From positions 1-64,000 of the forward strand of contig NZ_SOEB01000011.1 of NCBI RefSeq assembly GCF_004365965.1: DNA of 64,000 nucleotides. Reading direction: 5' to 3'. Shown here one piece after another: positions 40,326 to 49,558 of the stretch. This DNA is from Rhodovulum visakhapatnamense. Its GTDB lineage: Bacteria; Pseudomonadota; Alphaproteobacteria; Rhodobacterales; Rhodobacteraceae. Under the pieces are notes generated by a model that saw only the letters and a list, made by a program, of their open reading frames with translations, did not search any database and was not told the origin of the DNA. The translations under genes and the position numbers were made by a program. The number at the start of each line of letters is the position of its first letter. The first letter of the stretch is position 1.

Positions 40326-42044
40326 TCAGCCGCGCTGGCCGGCAAAGCGCGCCTGCCAGTCCTCGCGCTCCTCGTCCGAGATCTTGCGGAACAGCATCTC
40401 GGGGGTGGTGAAGGCCTGACCGGGGGCGAGCCGCTCCATCGCATGGGTCATCTGGGCGGGCCAGGTGTCGTCCTCGCAGCCCATCGCGTCCATCATCGCC
40501 TTGGCGGCATCGGGGATGAAGGGTGCGGACAGCACCGCGTAAAGCCGGATCAGGTTCAGCGAAAAGCGGATGATCGCCGCCGCCTGATCGGGGTCTTCCT
40601 TGTAGACCGACCAGGGCGCGGCCGATTGCAGGTATTCGTTGCCCGCGACCCAGATCGCGCGCAGCTCGGCCGCGGCCTTGCGGATCTCCATCGCCTCCAT
40701 ATGCGCGTCATAGGCGCGGATGCGGATATAGAGATCGTCGTTCAGTTCCTGCTCGCGGTCGCCATAGCTGCCGCCCTCGGGCACCACCTCGCCGAATTTC
40801 GACCGGCAGAACTTGGTCACGCGGCTGACGAAATTGCCCAGAACGTCGGCCAGGTCCTTGTTCACGGAGGCCTGGAAATTCTCCCAGGTGAATTCGCTGT
40901 CCGAGCTTTCGGGGGCGTGCGACAGCAGCCACCAGCGCCAGTAATCGGCGGGCAGGATCGACAGCGCCTGATCCATGAAGACGCCACGCCCCTGGCTGGT
41001 CGAGAACTGGCCGCCATCGTAGTTCAGGTAGTTGAACGACTTGATGTAGTCGACCAGCTTCCAGGGGTCGCCCGAGCCCATGATCGTCGCCGGGAAGCTC
41101 AGCGTATGGAAGGGCACGTTGTCCTTGCCCATGAACTGGACATAGCGCACGTCCTCGGCGCCCTCGTCCAGCCGCCACCAGCGCCGCCAGTCGGCCTCGG
41201 GGCGGCCGTTCTTCTCGGCCCATTCGGCCGAGGCCGCGATATATTCGATGGGGGCATCGAACCAGACATAGAAGACCTTGCCCTCCATGCCGGGCCAGTC
41301 CTCCTCGCCCTTCTTCACCGGGATGCCCCAGTTCAGATCGCGGGTGATGCCGCGGTCCTGCAGCCCGTCGCCGTCATTCAGCCATTTCTTCGCGATCGAG
41401 GTGGTCAGCACCGGCCAGTCGGTCTTGCTGTCGATCCAGGCCTCGAGATCGCCCCTCAGCGAGCGCTGCTTGAGATACAGGTGCTTGGTCTCGCGCACCT
41501 CCAGATCGGTGGACCCCGAGATCGCCGAGCGCGGGTTGATCAGGTCGGTCGGGTCGAGCTGCTTGGTGCAGTTCTCGCACTGGTCGCCGCGCGCCTTCTC
41601 GTAGCCGCAATTGGGGCAGGTGCCCTCGATATAGCGGTCGGGCAGGAAGCGACCGTCGGCATTGGAATAGACCTGACGCTCGCTGACTTCCTCGATCAGC
41701 CCGTTCTCGGCCAGACGGCCTGCGAAATACTGAGTCAGCCTGTGGTTCTGCGGGCTTGAAGACCGGCCGAAATGGTCGAAGGACAGCCGGAAGCCGCGCG
41801 CCAGATCCGCCTGCACCTCGTGCATCTCGGCGCAGTAGTCCGCCACCGGCTTGCCGGCCTTGGCCGCGGCCAGTTCGGCGGGGGTGCCATGTTCATCGGT
41901 GGCGCAGAGGAACAGGACCTCATGGCCGCGGGCGCGGCAGTAGCGGGCGTAAAGATCGGCCGGAAGCTGGCTGCCGACGAGGTTGCCCAGGTGCTTGATC
42001 CCGTTGATATAGGGGATCGCCGAGGTGATCAGGATGCGTGCCAT
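40326..42044 (-). CDS. metG: Methionyl-tRNA synthetase
   Basis: A 572-residue class I aminoacyl-tRNA synthetase of the zinc-containing type. The HIGH region is [15 protein letters not shown] and the KMSKS counterpart is [10 protein letters not shown]. The zinc knuckle is [17 protein letters not shown]. The anticodon-binding helical domain follows from about residue 390. There is no C-terminal EMAP-like tRNA-binding domain, as in many alphaproteobacteria. It is preceded by a 9-bp hairpin that separates it from the SDR gene on the same strand. Confidence 0.96.
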   Translation of the reverse strand: MARILITSAIPYINGIKHLGNLVGSQLPADLYARYCRARGHEVLFLCATDEHGTPAELAAAKAGKPVADYCAEMHEVQADLARGFRLSFDHFGRSSSPQNHRLTQYFAGRLAENGLIEEVSERQVYSNADGRFLPDRYIEGTCPNCGYEKARGDQCENCTKQLDPTDLINPRSAISGSTDLEVRETKHLYLKQRSLRGDLEAWIDSKTDWPVLTTSIAKKWLNDGDGLQDRGITRDLNWGIPVKKGEEDWPGMEGKVFYVWFDAPIEYIAASAEWAEKNGRPEADWRRWWRLDEGAEDVRYVQFMGKDNVPFHTLSFPATIMGSGDPWKLVDYIKSFNYLNYDGGQFSTSQGRGVFMDQALSILPADYWRWWLLSHAPESSDSEFTWENFQASVNKDLADVLGNFVSRVTKFCRSKFGEVVPEGGSYGDREQELNDDLYIRIRAYDAHMEAMEIRKAAAELRAIWVAGNEYLQSAAPWSVYKEDPDQAAAIIRFSLNLIRLYAVLSAPFIPDAAKAMMDAMGCEDDTWPAQMTHAMERLAPGQAFTTPEMLFRKISDEEREDWQARFAGQRG

Positions 42045-42101
42045 CTGCCGTTGCCTTCTTGCCGGATCTTGAGGCCCGTTTATCGCGCCATGCGCCCGAG
42101 G

Positions 42102-42125
42102 GCCAGAGCCTCGTGGGGCTCTGGC
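42102..42125. terminator. Hairpin between the SDR gene and metG
   Basis: GCCAGAGCC (42102-42110), 6-base loop, GGCTCTGGC (42117-42125): perfect 9-bp stem 16 bases past the SDR stop. No T-run on either strand. Confidence 0.5.
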
Positions 42126-42140
42126 GCGGCCTTTGGGGCC

Positions 42141-42896
42141 CTATTGCGCGGTATATCCGCCATCCGCCAGGTGATAGCTGCCGGTGACAAAGCTCGCGCG
42201 GTCCGACAGAAGGAAGGCCACCAGCCCCGAAATCTCGTCCGACCGGCCCATCCGCCCGACCGGATGCAGTGCCGTCACCCGGGCCTGGGTCTCGGCGTCG
42301 AGCCCGTCATCGATCATCGGCGTCCGGACGAAGGCGGGGCCGACCGCGTTGATGCGGATGCCGCGCGTTGCATAGGCCAGAGCCGCCGATTTCGTCAGGC
42401 CCAGCAGCGCGTGCTTGGCCGCGACATAGGCGGGGGCCGTGGCCATGCCGACGCTGCCAAGGATCGAGCTCATGTTGACCACGGCGCCGCCGCCCGAGGC
42501 CTCGATCGCGGGCAGGCCGAAGCGCAGGCCGTAGAAGACGCCGTTGAGGTTGGTGTCGATGACCTCGCGCCAGCCGTCCAGCGGATAGGCCCCGATATCG
42601 GCCGAGGGCCCCGAGATCCCGGCATTGTTGACCAGCAGGTGCAGCCCGCCGGTGGTCTCGACGGTACGCGCGACCAGCGCCTCGACGGCGCCCGGGTCGG
42701 ACACGTCGCAGGGCATGGCATAGGCCTTGCCGCCCGCCGCGGCGATCCGGTCGACCACCGGCGTCAGCTTCGAGGCCGTGCGCGCGGCCAGGCAGACCGT
42801 GGCCCCCGAGGCGGCCAGCTCGCAGGCGATGGCGGCGCCGATCCCGGTGCTGCCGCCGGTGACCAGAGCGATTTTCCCGTCGAAGCGGATTTCCAT
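42141..42896 (-). CDS. Short-chain dehydrogenase/reductase
   Basis: A 251-residue classical SDR. NAD(P)-binding TGGSTGIGAAIA, NNAGISG, the catalytic Ser in VNMSSILGS, and Y-x3-K in APAYVAAKHALLG are present, with a C-terminal GSYHLADGGYTAQ. An Arg/Ala-rich stretch after strand 2 (AARTASKL) fits NADP preference, but this is weak. The ATG at 42896 has GGAGGAAAG upstream. Substrate unknown. Confidence 0.9.
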   Translation of the reverse strand: MEIRFDGKIALVTGGSTGIGAAIACELAASGATVCLAARTASKLTPVVDRIAAAGGKAYAMPCDVSDPGAVEALVARTVETTGGLHLLVNNAGISGPSADIGAYPLDGWREVIDTNLNGVFYGLRFGLPAIEASGGGAVVNMSSILGSVGMATAPAYVAAKHALLGLTKSAALAYATRGIRINAVGPAFVRTPMIDDGLDAETQARVTALHPVGRMGRSDEISGLVAFLLSDRASFVTGSYHLADGGYTAQ

Positions 42897-42999
42897 TTTC
42901 TTTCCTCCGGTTGCGCGCGATCCCCGGTCGAGATCGGGACCGGGGCAGGGCGGCGCAAGCCGGGGTGCGCTCGGGTCGCAGGGGGACACGCGCGCACAG

Positions 43000-43031
43000 G
43001 CATCCGCAGAGTCGGGCATCCGTAGAGTCAG
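43000..43031. repeat. Tandem 16-bp repeat at the imuA stop codon
   Basis: Two adjacent 16-bp units, GCATCCGCAGAGTCGG and GCATCCGTAGAGTCAG, differ at two positions. The imuA stop codon lies in the right-hand unit. A local duplication probably altered the 3' end of the gene or its trailer. Confidence 0.6.
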
Positions 43032-43669
43032 GCGCCAGCCGTTTCGGGCTCCAGCAGGGCGGGGTCCAGCGACAGGCGGCCGTCCGCGTCCCGGCTCAGC
43101 CGCCAGGCGCGGGGCGGGTCCAGCCGGGCGCGGCGGCGTTCCAGATGCCAGGCGGTGACGCCGGGGCCGTGGCGCGAGGCCATGTGCCAGCGGGTCTCGA
43201 CCCCGGCGGCGCCACCCGACCCGGTCGAGAGGATCAGCCCCAGCGGCGCGCAGCGGCCGAGGCTTGCGCCGGTCTCGGCCGCCAGATGCAGCCGCCGGAC
43301 CGGGGTCAGCGGCGGCGGCGCGGGCAGTTCGGCCACCACCACGGGCACGACGCCCGCGCGCAGCGCCTCTTCCATGCACCACAGCAGGTCTTCGGCCCGC
43401 TTGGGCGTGGCCTGGATCAGCCGCCCCGGCTCGATCCATTCGGCCACGCTGTCGGGATAAAGCCGTCCGGGCGCCCAGGCGGGCACGATCCAGAGCACCG
43501 GCCCCTCGGTCGCGGCGGCCAGCAGCAAGGCCAGCGCATGGCGGGACGATCCCGTCAGTTCATGGGCGCGCGCCAGCGGCAGCGACAGCGCGCCAAGCGC
43601 GGTCAGCGCCGGGCGGGGGCGGCCCGTGCGGAACGCCTCGGAGGCAAGCGAAAGCGGGGAACCGGACAT
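43028..43669 (-). CDS. imuA: ImuA-like SOS mutagenesis protein
   Basis: A 213-residue protein with a degenerate RecA-like fold similar to ImuA of the alphaproteobacterial ImuA-ImuB-DnaE2 mutasome. The segment ARAHELTGSSRHALALLLAA corresponds to the usual ALHEI/HEL region, and the WIVPAWAPGRLYP block is also typical. A perfect LexA box lies 17-31 bases before its ATG. No imuB or dnaE2 follows; the next gene is an unrelated SDR. Either the partners are elsewhere or this is a relic. Confidence 0.75.
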   Translation of the reverse strand: MSGSPLSLASEAFRTGRPRPALTALGALSLPLARAHELTGSSRHALALLLAAATEGPVLWIVPAWAPGRLYPDSVAEWIEPGRLIQATPKRAEDLLWCMEEALRAGVVPVVVAELPAPPPLTPVRRLHLAAETGASLGRCAPLGLILSTGSGGAAGVETRWHMASRHGPGVTAWHLERRRARLDPPRAWRLSRDADGRLSLDPALLEPETAGA

Positions 43670-43685
43670 GGCGAAACTCTATGAT

Positions 43686-43700
43686 GTTCTTTATATGTTC
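43686..43700. promoter_or_regulatory. LexA (SOS) box of imuA
   Basis: GTTC-TTTATAT-GTTC exactly matches the Rhodobacter/alphaproteobacterial LexA box GTTC-N7-GTTC. A TATAAA (minus strand 43695-43690) inside the spacer could be the -10 element, so LexA would block it. The remaining 43701-43991 part of the 322-bp gap to the aldo-keto reductase shows no gene or clear motif. Confidence 0.8.
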
Positions 43701-43991
43701 TCAACACGTTTTCTCCAGCATGCCAGCGGACCGATCTGCTAGAGTAACGGCGCGAACAGGGAGGACCGGGCCTGCGGCATGCCATCGGAAAGTCCGTTCG
43801 GCCGGGACGGGACAGGGGGTGTCGTGTCGGCCATGCCCTTGCGGCCGAGGCCGCGCCCGTGCCGGGGGTCGGTCCGGCGGCCGGGGCGTTGCCGCTTTCG
43901 CTCCGGACTACCGATCACGGCCAAATCCGCCTTGCACCCGGCGGGCGGCAGGATACCCTCCCTTCCAGATCGAAACGAGGAACAGAAGACC

Positions 43992-45035
43992 ATGAGAAAA
44001 GTGAAGCTGGGCCGGACCGGCCTGGATGTGTCCTGCCTGTGCCTGGGAACGATGACCTGGGGCAGCCAGAACGACCAGGACGAGGCCCATGCCCAGATCG
44101 ACCTCGCCTATGAGACGGGCGTGCATTTCATGGACACCGCCGAGATGTATCCGGTGGCGCCGGTCCTGGCCGAAACCGTCGGGCGCACCGAAAGGATCAT
44201 CGGCAACTGGTTCCGGGATACCGGCCGCCGCAAGGACTGGATCGTCGCCACCAAGATGACCGGCGAGGGCCTGAAGGCGGTGCGCGAGGGCGAGCCGATC
44301 TGCCGCAAGTCCCTGATCACCGCGGTCGAGGGGTCGCTTCGGCGGCTGCGCACCGACTATATCGACCTTTACCAGCTGCACTGGCCGAACCGCGGGTCCT
44401 ACCATTTCCGCAAGAACTGGCGCTACGACCCCTCGCATCAGGACCGTGCCGCGACCCTTGCGCATATGCACGAGGTGCTCGAGACGCTGGACGGGCTGGT
44501 CAAGGCGGGCAAGATCCGCCATTTCGGCCTGTCGAACGAAAGCGCCTGGGGCATGGCGCAATGGCTGCGTCTGGCTGAGGACAAGGGCCTGCCGCGGGCC
44601 GAGACGCTTCAGAACGAATATTCGCTGCTCTGCCGGCTGTACGACACCGATCTGGCCGAACTCGGTGTCAACGAGGACGTCACGCTGCTGGCCTACAGCC
44701 CGCTGGCCGCGGGCCTTCTCAGCGGCAAATATGCGGGCGATGTCACGCCCGAGGGGTCGCGCCGGTCGCGCAGCCCCGATCTTGGCGGCCGGATCACGCC
44801 CCGGGTCTGGGAGGCGGTGTCGGGCTATCTGGCGATTGCCAAGGCGCATGGGCTCGATCCGGTGCAGATGGCCATCGCCTTCGTGGCCAGCCGTCCCTTC
44901 CCGGTGATCCCGATTATCGGCGCCACCTCGACCGCGCAGCTGGAAACCGCGCTGGGCGCGGCCGACCTCACCCTGTCGCCCGAGGTCGAGGCCGAGATCG
45001 CGGCGATGCACAAGGCCTATCCGTTGCCCTTCTGA
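43992..45035 (+). CDS. Aldo/keto reductase (Tas-like)
   Basis: A 347-residue NADP-dependent aldo-keto reductase of the Tas/AKR11-14 branch. The catalytic tetrad can be placed: Asp and Tyr in FMDTAEMYPVAP, Lys in IVATKMTG, His in LYQLHWPNRG. The long insertion WPNRGSYHFRKNWRYDPS after strand 4 is characteristic of Tas. The cofactor segment PIIGATSTAQLETAL is intact. A GAGGAACAG site precedes the ATG. Substrate unknown. Confidence 0.9.
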   Translation: MRKVKLGRTGLDVSCLCLGTMTWGSQNDQDEAHAQIDLAYETGVHFMDTAEMYPVAPVLAETVGRTERIIGNWFRDTGRRKDWIVATKMTGEGLKAVREGEPICRKSLITAVEGSLRRLRTDYIDLYQLHWPNRGSYHFRKNWRYDPSHQDRAATLAHMHEVLETLDGLVKAGKIRHFGLSNESAWGMAQWLRLAEDKGLPRAETLQNEYSLLCRLYDTDLAELGVNEDVTLLAYSPLAAGLLSGKYAGDVTPEGSRRSRSPDLGGRITPRVWEAVSGYLAIAKAHGLDPVQMAIAFVASRPFPVIPIIGATSTAQLETALGAADLTLSPEVEAEIAAMHKAYPLPF

Positions 45036-45221
45036 CGCGATCGCCTCTCGCCGGTCCGTTGCATCTCTGGCACGGCCGGCATCCATCGCGCGCGTCCTTC
45101 CCTTCGGCCCTTGCCCCCGCGGGCGGGGGGGACATTATGGGCGCTGCGGATGGGGGAAATGCATGAACGTTCAGACGGATCGCGGGCCGGGGCGGGGCCT
45201 TGCCAAGACGGGCGGAAGACC

Positions 45222-46673
45222 GTGACCGGTGCCGTGGCCATACTGGGCGCCGGGGTCGTGGGTGCGGGCTGGGCCGCGCGCTTTGCCCTGATGGGCTGGA
45301 CCGTGCGCGTCTTCGACCCCGACCCCGAGGCGGCCGGGCGTGTGGCTGCGGTGCTGGACAATGCCCGCCGCGCACTGCCGGGCCTGTCGGACCGCCCCTT
45401 GCCCGCCGAGGGCGCGGTGATCCAGGCTGCCACCATCTCGCAGGCGGTGTCGGGGGCGGACTGGATCCAGGAAAGCGTGCTCGAGCGGCTCGATCTCAAG
45501 CGCACGCTTTATCAGAAGGTGCAGGAACACGCGGCCGACGAGGCGATCATCGCCTCCTCGACCGCAGGTTTCACGCCCACGGCGCTTTACGGGCAAAGCG
45601 CCCGGCGCTGTCAGATCCTGGTCGCGCATCCGTTCAACCCGGTCTATCTGCTGCCGCTGGTCGAGTTGGTCGTGGCCGAAGACACGCCCGGCTGGGCGCT
45701 CGACCGCGCGCATGAGGTGCTGCGCGGCATCGGCATGATGCCCCTTCCGGTCCGGCGCGAGATCGACGGCCATATCGCCGACCGGCTGATGGAGGCGGTC
45801 TGGCGCGAGGCGCTGTGGCTCGTGCATGACGGGGTCGCGACCACGGCCGAGATCGACGACGCGGTGCGGATGGGCTTCGGGTTGAACTGGGCGCAGATGG
45901 GGCCGTTCGAATCCGCGCTGCTGGCGGGCGGCGCGGCCGGGGTCGACGAGGTGGTGTCGCGGATCGGGCCCGGGCTCGATCTGCCGCGCACCCATCTGAC
46001 CGAGATGCCCGAGGCGACCGAGGCGCTGGCCCGCACCGTGGCCGAACAGACCGGCGCGCAGGCGGGCGACCGGCCGCTGGAAGAGCTGGAACAGGTGCGC
46101 GACAAGAACCTGGTCGCGGTGTTGCGCGCGCTGAAATGGGCGGGCTGGGGCGCGGGCGCGCATCTGCGCGGCTTCGATGCGCGCCTCGACGGCGGCGAGA
46201 TCGACCTGGCCGGGCCGATCCGCACCGTGGCGCGGACCGTGCCGCTGGACTGGACCGACTATAACGGCCACATGACCGAGCCGCGCTACATGCAGGTCTT
46301 TTCCGACGCGACCGACCGGATGATGGAACTGGTCGGCTGCGACGCGGCCTATGTCGCGGGCGGGGCGAGCTTTTTCACAGCCGAATCCCATATCCGCCAT
46401 CTGGCCGAGGCCAGGGTCGGCGACGCGCTTCGGGTCGAAAGCCTGTGCCTGGGGGCGGGCGGGCGCAAGATGCATCTGTTCCACCGGCTGTTTTCGGACG
46501 GCCGCGAGATCGCCACCGGCGAGGCGCTGCTGGTGCATGTCAGCCTCGAGACCCGGCAGGCCTCGGAGCCCGGGCCGGATGTCGCCCGCCGGATGTCCGA
46601 GATCGCCAGCGCCCATGCAACCCTGCCCCGCCCCGAGGGCATCGGCCGCGCGGTCGGGCAGAAACCGGGCTGA
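45222..46673 (+). CDS. L-carnitine dehydrogenase fused to a betainyl-CoA thioesterase domain
   Basis: A 483-residue bifunctional protein. Residues about 1-310 are a 3-hydroxyacyl-CoA-dehydrogenase-like domain with AILGAGVVGAGWAARF (NAD site) and AHPFNPVYLLPLVE (catalytic His). Residues about 340-470 form a hotdog thioesterase with DWTDYNGHMTEPRYMQVF. This fusion is known from carnitine catabolism, where it oxidises carnitine to 3-dehydrocarnitine and later releases betaine. The cleavage enzyme and transporters are not nearby. The GTG start is preferred because it begins at the Rossmann strand; ATGs at 45150-45162 are alternatives. Confidence 0.87.
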   Translation: MTGAVAILGAGVVGAGWAARFALMGWTVRVFDPDPEAAGRVAAVLDNARRALPGLSDRPLPAEGAVIQAATISQAVSGADWIQESVLERLDLKRTLYQKVQEHAADEAIIASSTAGFTPTALYGQSARRCQILVAHPFNPVYLLPLVELVVAEDTPGWALDRAHEVLRGIGMMPLPVRREIDGHIADRLMEAVWREALWLVHDGVATTAEIDDAVRMGFGLNWAQMGPFESALLAGGAAGVDEVVSRIGPGLDLPRTHLTEMPEATEALARTVAEQTGAQAGDRPLEELEQVRDKNLVAVLRALKWAGWGAGAHLRGFDARLDGGEIDLAGPIRTVARTVPLDWTDYNGHMTEPRYMQVFSDATDRMMELVGCDAAYVAGGASFFTAESHIRHLAEARVGDALRVESLCLGAGGRKMHLFHRLFSDGREIATGEALLVHVSLETRQASEPGPDVARRMSEIASAHATLPRPEGIGRAVGQKPG

Positions 46674-46686
46674 CGCAAGGGCTGGC

Positions 46687-47397
46687 TCAGGCCAGCCGCT
46701 GGAACCGCGAGACACTGTCGCGATTGTCGAAGAACGGCACGCTGGCCGGGGGCAGGCCGCCGCGGATCAGCTGGCTGACCTCGGCCAGCACCACCTCGGT
46801 GATGAAGGGCAGGTTGAACCGGCGCACCTCGGCCAGCGGGATCCATTGCAACTGGCTGAGCTCGTCCTCGGCGAGCGAGAAATCGTCGGGGTCGCTGGCC
46901 AGCGCCTCGGCCTCGACCAGGAAGAACCGCGCGTCGAACCGGCGCGGCCGCCCCGGCGGGGTGATCGCGCGGAAGATGAAGTGAAAGCCTTCGGGCGAGG
47001 GCAGGTGGCCCGAGGCGGCGAAGCCGCGCCAGCCCTTCGGCGCCGGGCCCGGCCAGGCCCCCGGGCGCCCGAGGATCAACCCGGTCTCTTCCCAGAGCTC
47101 GCGGATCGCGGCCGCCGCCAGCGCCCCGGCCAGCGCCGGATCGGCCTCGGCCGTCAGCCGCCGGGCACAGGCGGGCGACAGCGGGCAGGCCAGCGGCACG
47201 TCCCGGTCGGCCGCGTCGACCGCGCCCCCCGGAAACACCACCTTGTTGGGCATGAAGGCAGCACTTTCGCCGCGCTGGCCCATCAGCACGCGCGGGCCGG
47301 TCGCGGCATCGCGCACCACGATCACCGTGGCCGCGTCGCGGATCGGTTGGTCGTCTATTCCGCCGGATGGCCGAAGCCGTGCATCCGTTTCGCCCAT
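46687..47397 (-). CDS. Nudix hydrolase with interrupted Nudix box
   Basis: A 236-residue Nudix-fold protein. The Nudix box is split: FPGGAVDAADRD supplies the leading glycines, and about 40 residues later AIRELWEETGLIL supplies the R-E-x2-E-E-x-G part. This layout is seen in the NUDT19-like branch, which acts on CoA or similar diphosphates. The ATG at 47397 lies inside the end of the upstream DUF983 gene (43-base overlap), so the two are co-translated. It converges with the carnitine dehydrogenase gene, 13 bases apart. Confidence 0.85.
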   Translation of the reverse strand: MGETDARLRPSGGIDDQPIRDAATVIVVRDAATGPRVLMGQRGESAAFMPNKVVFPGGAVDAADRDVPLACPLSPACARRLTAEADPALAGALAAAAIRELWEETGLILGRPGAWPGPAPKGWRGFAASGHLPSPEGFHFIFRAITPPGRPRRFDARFFLVEAEALASDPDDFSLAEDELSQLQWIPLAEVRRFNLPFITEVVLAEVSQLIRGGLPPASVPFFDNRDSVSRFQRLA

Positions 47398-47735
47398 TGC
47401 AGCGCCACCATTACTCCTGTCAGTCGGGGCAGAAGGTATAGGGCAAGCGCGACGCAGCCAACGGAAAAGACCGAGGTCAGCACCAGCGGGTCGGGCCGGA
47501 ATGCCGTCACCGCCCCCGCCACCAGAGGGGCGGTCAGCAAGCCCACGATCAGCACCGTCAGATAGGCCGGGCCGTCGTCGGAGTGATGGTGGTGCAATTC
47601 CTCCATGCAGACCGGGCAGTGTTCGCGCACCGTGAGATAGTCCGACAGCATCGGGCCTGCGCCGCAATTCGGGCAGCGCTTGCACCAGCCGCGCAGAACG
47701 GCCGCACCAAGGGGCCTGGCATGAGATCCCATCAT
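47355..47735 (-). CDS. DUF983 zinc-ribbon membrane protein
   Basis: A 126-residue protein of DUF983. An N-terminal zinc ribbon (GWCKRCPNCGAG and EHCPVCMEELHHHH) is followed by two membrane helices. The His-rich loop after the second Cys pair is usual for the family. Start taken at the ATG at 47735 with an upstream purine-rich stretch (GGAAACAGGA). It forms a two-gene unit with the Nudix hydrolase. Function unknown. Confidence 0.8.
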   Translation of the reverse strand: MMGSHARPLGAAVLRGWCKRCPNCGAGPMLSDYLTVREHCPVCMEELHHHHSDDGPAYLTVLIVGLLTAPLVAGAVTAFRPDPLVLTSVFSVGCVALALYLLPRLTGVMVALQWAKRMHGFGHPAE

Positions 47736-47968
47736 GTCCTGTTTCCGTGTGTCCCAACCGCACGCCGTCCCCGGGCGCGCTGGTCTGAACCTAGTCAAGC
47801 ATGGAACGGTTAAAAAGATGGCCGTCTGTCCTTGCGGCGGGATGTCGCAAAACGCCGCCGGGCGGCGCGACTCGGGGCGCTGCGACGGAAACCGGCGCGG
47901 GCCCCGTAAGAGACGAGGAAGGCGGGCGGCACGGGGTCGTCCGGAAGCAACGACCGAAGGAGACCGAG

Positions 47969-48895
47969 ATGGCATGGACTGTGACGAAGATGTCGACCGC
48001 GGCGCTGGCGATCGGGACGGCGGCGATCCTGGGGCTGGCCGGGCCGGCGATGGCGCAACAGGGGCCGGGGACCGACGCCGGGGCCGAAGCGAGTGCAGGG
48101 GCAGGGGCAGGGGCTGGCGCGGGCCGTCAGGGCAGGATGTTCGACCGCATGGATGCCAATGACGACGGCACGATCTCGCTTGAGGAATTCACCGCCCGCG
48201 CGCGGACCCGCTTTGCCGATCTCGATACCGACGGCGACGGCAAGATTTCCGCAGAGGAAGCGCAAAAGCTCGGTCCGGCCGGGCGTCATGCGCGGGCGGC
48301 CGGTCAGGGTGGCGGTCAGGGCGGCGGTCAGGGTGGCGGTCCGGGCGGGGCGGGCTGTGGCATGCAGCCCGGTGGCGGCGGCCAGGGGATGCAGGGCATG
48401 CCCGGCGGCCACGGCATGCATCGCGGCGCCGGGATGCAGGGCGGCTGCGGCACGAACCACGGAATGGGCTCTGGAATGGGCCCTGGAATGGGAATGGGCC
48501 AGGCTATGGGGCCGGGTATGGGCCAGGGCATGGGCATGCCCGGGGCCTGTGGCGGGCGCGGTGCCGGGACGGAGGGGCCGGGGCCGATGGGCGGCGGCTA
48601 CGGCATGTTCGGCGGGCTCGAGGGCACCGGGCCGATGGGCTATGGCGGCTTCGGCGATCCGACGCTCAGCCCCGAGGACCGCGCCGAGCGGGCCCAGCGG
48701 CTGGTCGACATGATGGATGCCGATGGCGACGGCCTGCTCAGCCCCGAGGAACTGGCCCAGCGGCCGGGGCCGGCGATGATGTTCAACCGGATCGACGCCG
48801 ATGGCGACGGGGTGCTGACGCAGGAGGAATTCGAGACCGCTCTGGAAAAGTTCCGCAGCTTCATGCGCGACCAGCGTCAGGCCCCCGCGCAGTAA
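47969..48895 (+). CDS. Secreted EF-hand protein with Met/Gly/His-rich low-complexity region
   Basis: A 308-residue exported protein. The signal peptide ends at AMAQ (about residue 30). EF-hand loops are at 62-73 (DANDDGTISLEE) and 86-97 (DTDGDGKISAEE), with two more near the C-terminus (DADGDGLLSPEE, DADGDGVLTQEE). Between them, residues about 105-215 are almost pure Gly/Met with His and Cys (GMQGMPGGHGMHRG, MGPGMGMGQ). Methionine-rich stretches of this sort often bind Cu(I) or Ag(I). It lies directly before an ECF sigma operon and may be its target or part of the sensor. Confidence 0.78.
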   Translation: MAWTVTKMSTAALAIGTAAILGLAGPAMAQQGPGTDAGAEASAGAGAGAGAGRQGRMFDRMDANDDGTISLEEFTARARTRFADLDTDGDGKISAEEAQKLGPAGRHARAAGQGGGQGGGQGGGPGGAGCGMQPGGGGQGMQGMPGGHGMHRGAGMQGGCGTNHGMGSGMGPGMGMGQAMGPGMGQGMGMPGACGGRGAGTEGPGPMGGGYGMFGGLEGTGPMGYGGFGDPTLSPEDRAERAQRLVDMMDADGDGLLSPEELAQRPGPAMMFNRIDADGDGVLTQEEFETALEKFRSFMRDQRQAPAQ

Positions 48896-48970
48896 GGCGT
48901 TGATGCGGCGCGGGCGGGGCGAACCCGCCCGCTTGCCGCGCGCCGTGCCACGGAGTAGGCCAGAGGCAGG

Positions 48971-49558
48971 ATGCAGATGCCCTTCGATGCCGCAGATCAG
49001 GACACGGACGAGGCGTTGCTTCTGGCCTACGGCCGGGGCGATGCGCGGGCCGCGCGTGTGCTGACGCTGCGATTGGCGCCCTGGGTTTTGGCCTATGCGC
49101 GCAGGCTTCTGCGCGACGCGGCCGAGGCCGAGGACGTGGCGCAGGAGGCGATGCTGCGGCTCTGGCGGATCGCGCCCGACTGGCGGACGGGCGAAGCCAA
49201 GGTGACGACCTGGCTCTATCGCGTCGTCACCAACCTGTGCACCGACCGGCTGCGGCGGCGGCGGCGGGGGGCGGCGCTCGACGAGGTGCCGGAACCGGCC
49301 GATGACAGCCCGGGGGCCGAGACCCGGCTGCAGCAGGCGGCGCGGGTGGCGGCGCTGGACGCGGCGCTGGCCAGGCTGCCGGACCGTCAGCGGCAGGCGG
49401 TGATCCTGAGGCATATCGAGGGGCTTTCCAATCCCGAGATCGCCGCCATTCTCGAGATCGGCACCGAGGCGGTCGAAAGCCTGACCGCGCGGGGCAAGCG
49501 GGCGCTGGCCCAGGCTCTGGCCGGGCGGCGCGAGGAATTGGGGTTCGACGATGACTGA
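48971..49558 (+). CDS. ECF-type RNA polymerase sigma factor
   Basis: A 195-residue extracytoplasmic-function sigma factor. Region 2 contains DAAEAEDVAQEAMLRLWR (core and -10 binding). Region 4 contains LARLPDRQRQAVILRHIEG and the helix-turn-helix SNPEIAAILEIGTEAVESL. The linker is short and there is no C-terminal extension. The stop overlaps the next gene by 8 bases, a typical sigma/anti-sigma arrangement. Confidence 0.9.
   Translation: MQMPFDAADQDTDEALLLAYGRGDARAARVLTLRLAPWVLAYARRLLRDAAEAEDVAQEAMLRLWRIAPDWRTGEAKVTTWLYRVVTNLCTDRLRRRRRGAALDEVPEPADDSPGAETRLQQAARVAALDAALARLPDRQRQAVILRHIEGLSNPEIAAILEIGTEAVESLTARGKRALAQALAGRREELGFDDD

Noticed and set aside
48301-48560. Gly/Met repeat DNA in the EF-hand gene as a CRISPR-like or satellite array
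   Set aside because: Repeats are short, irregular and in frame with the protein; no constant spacer length or palindromic repeat exists.
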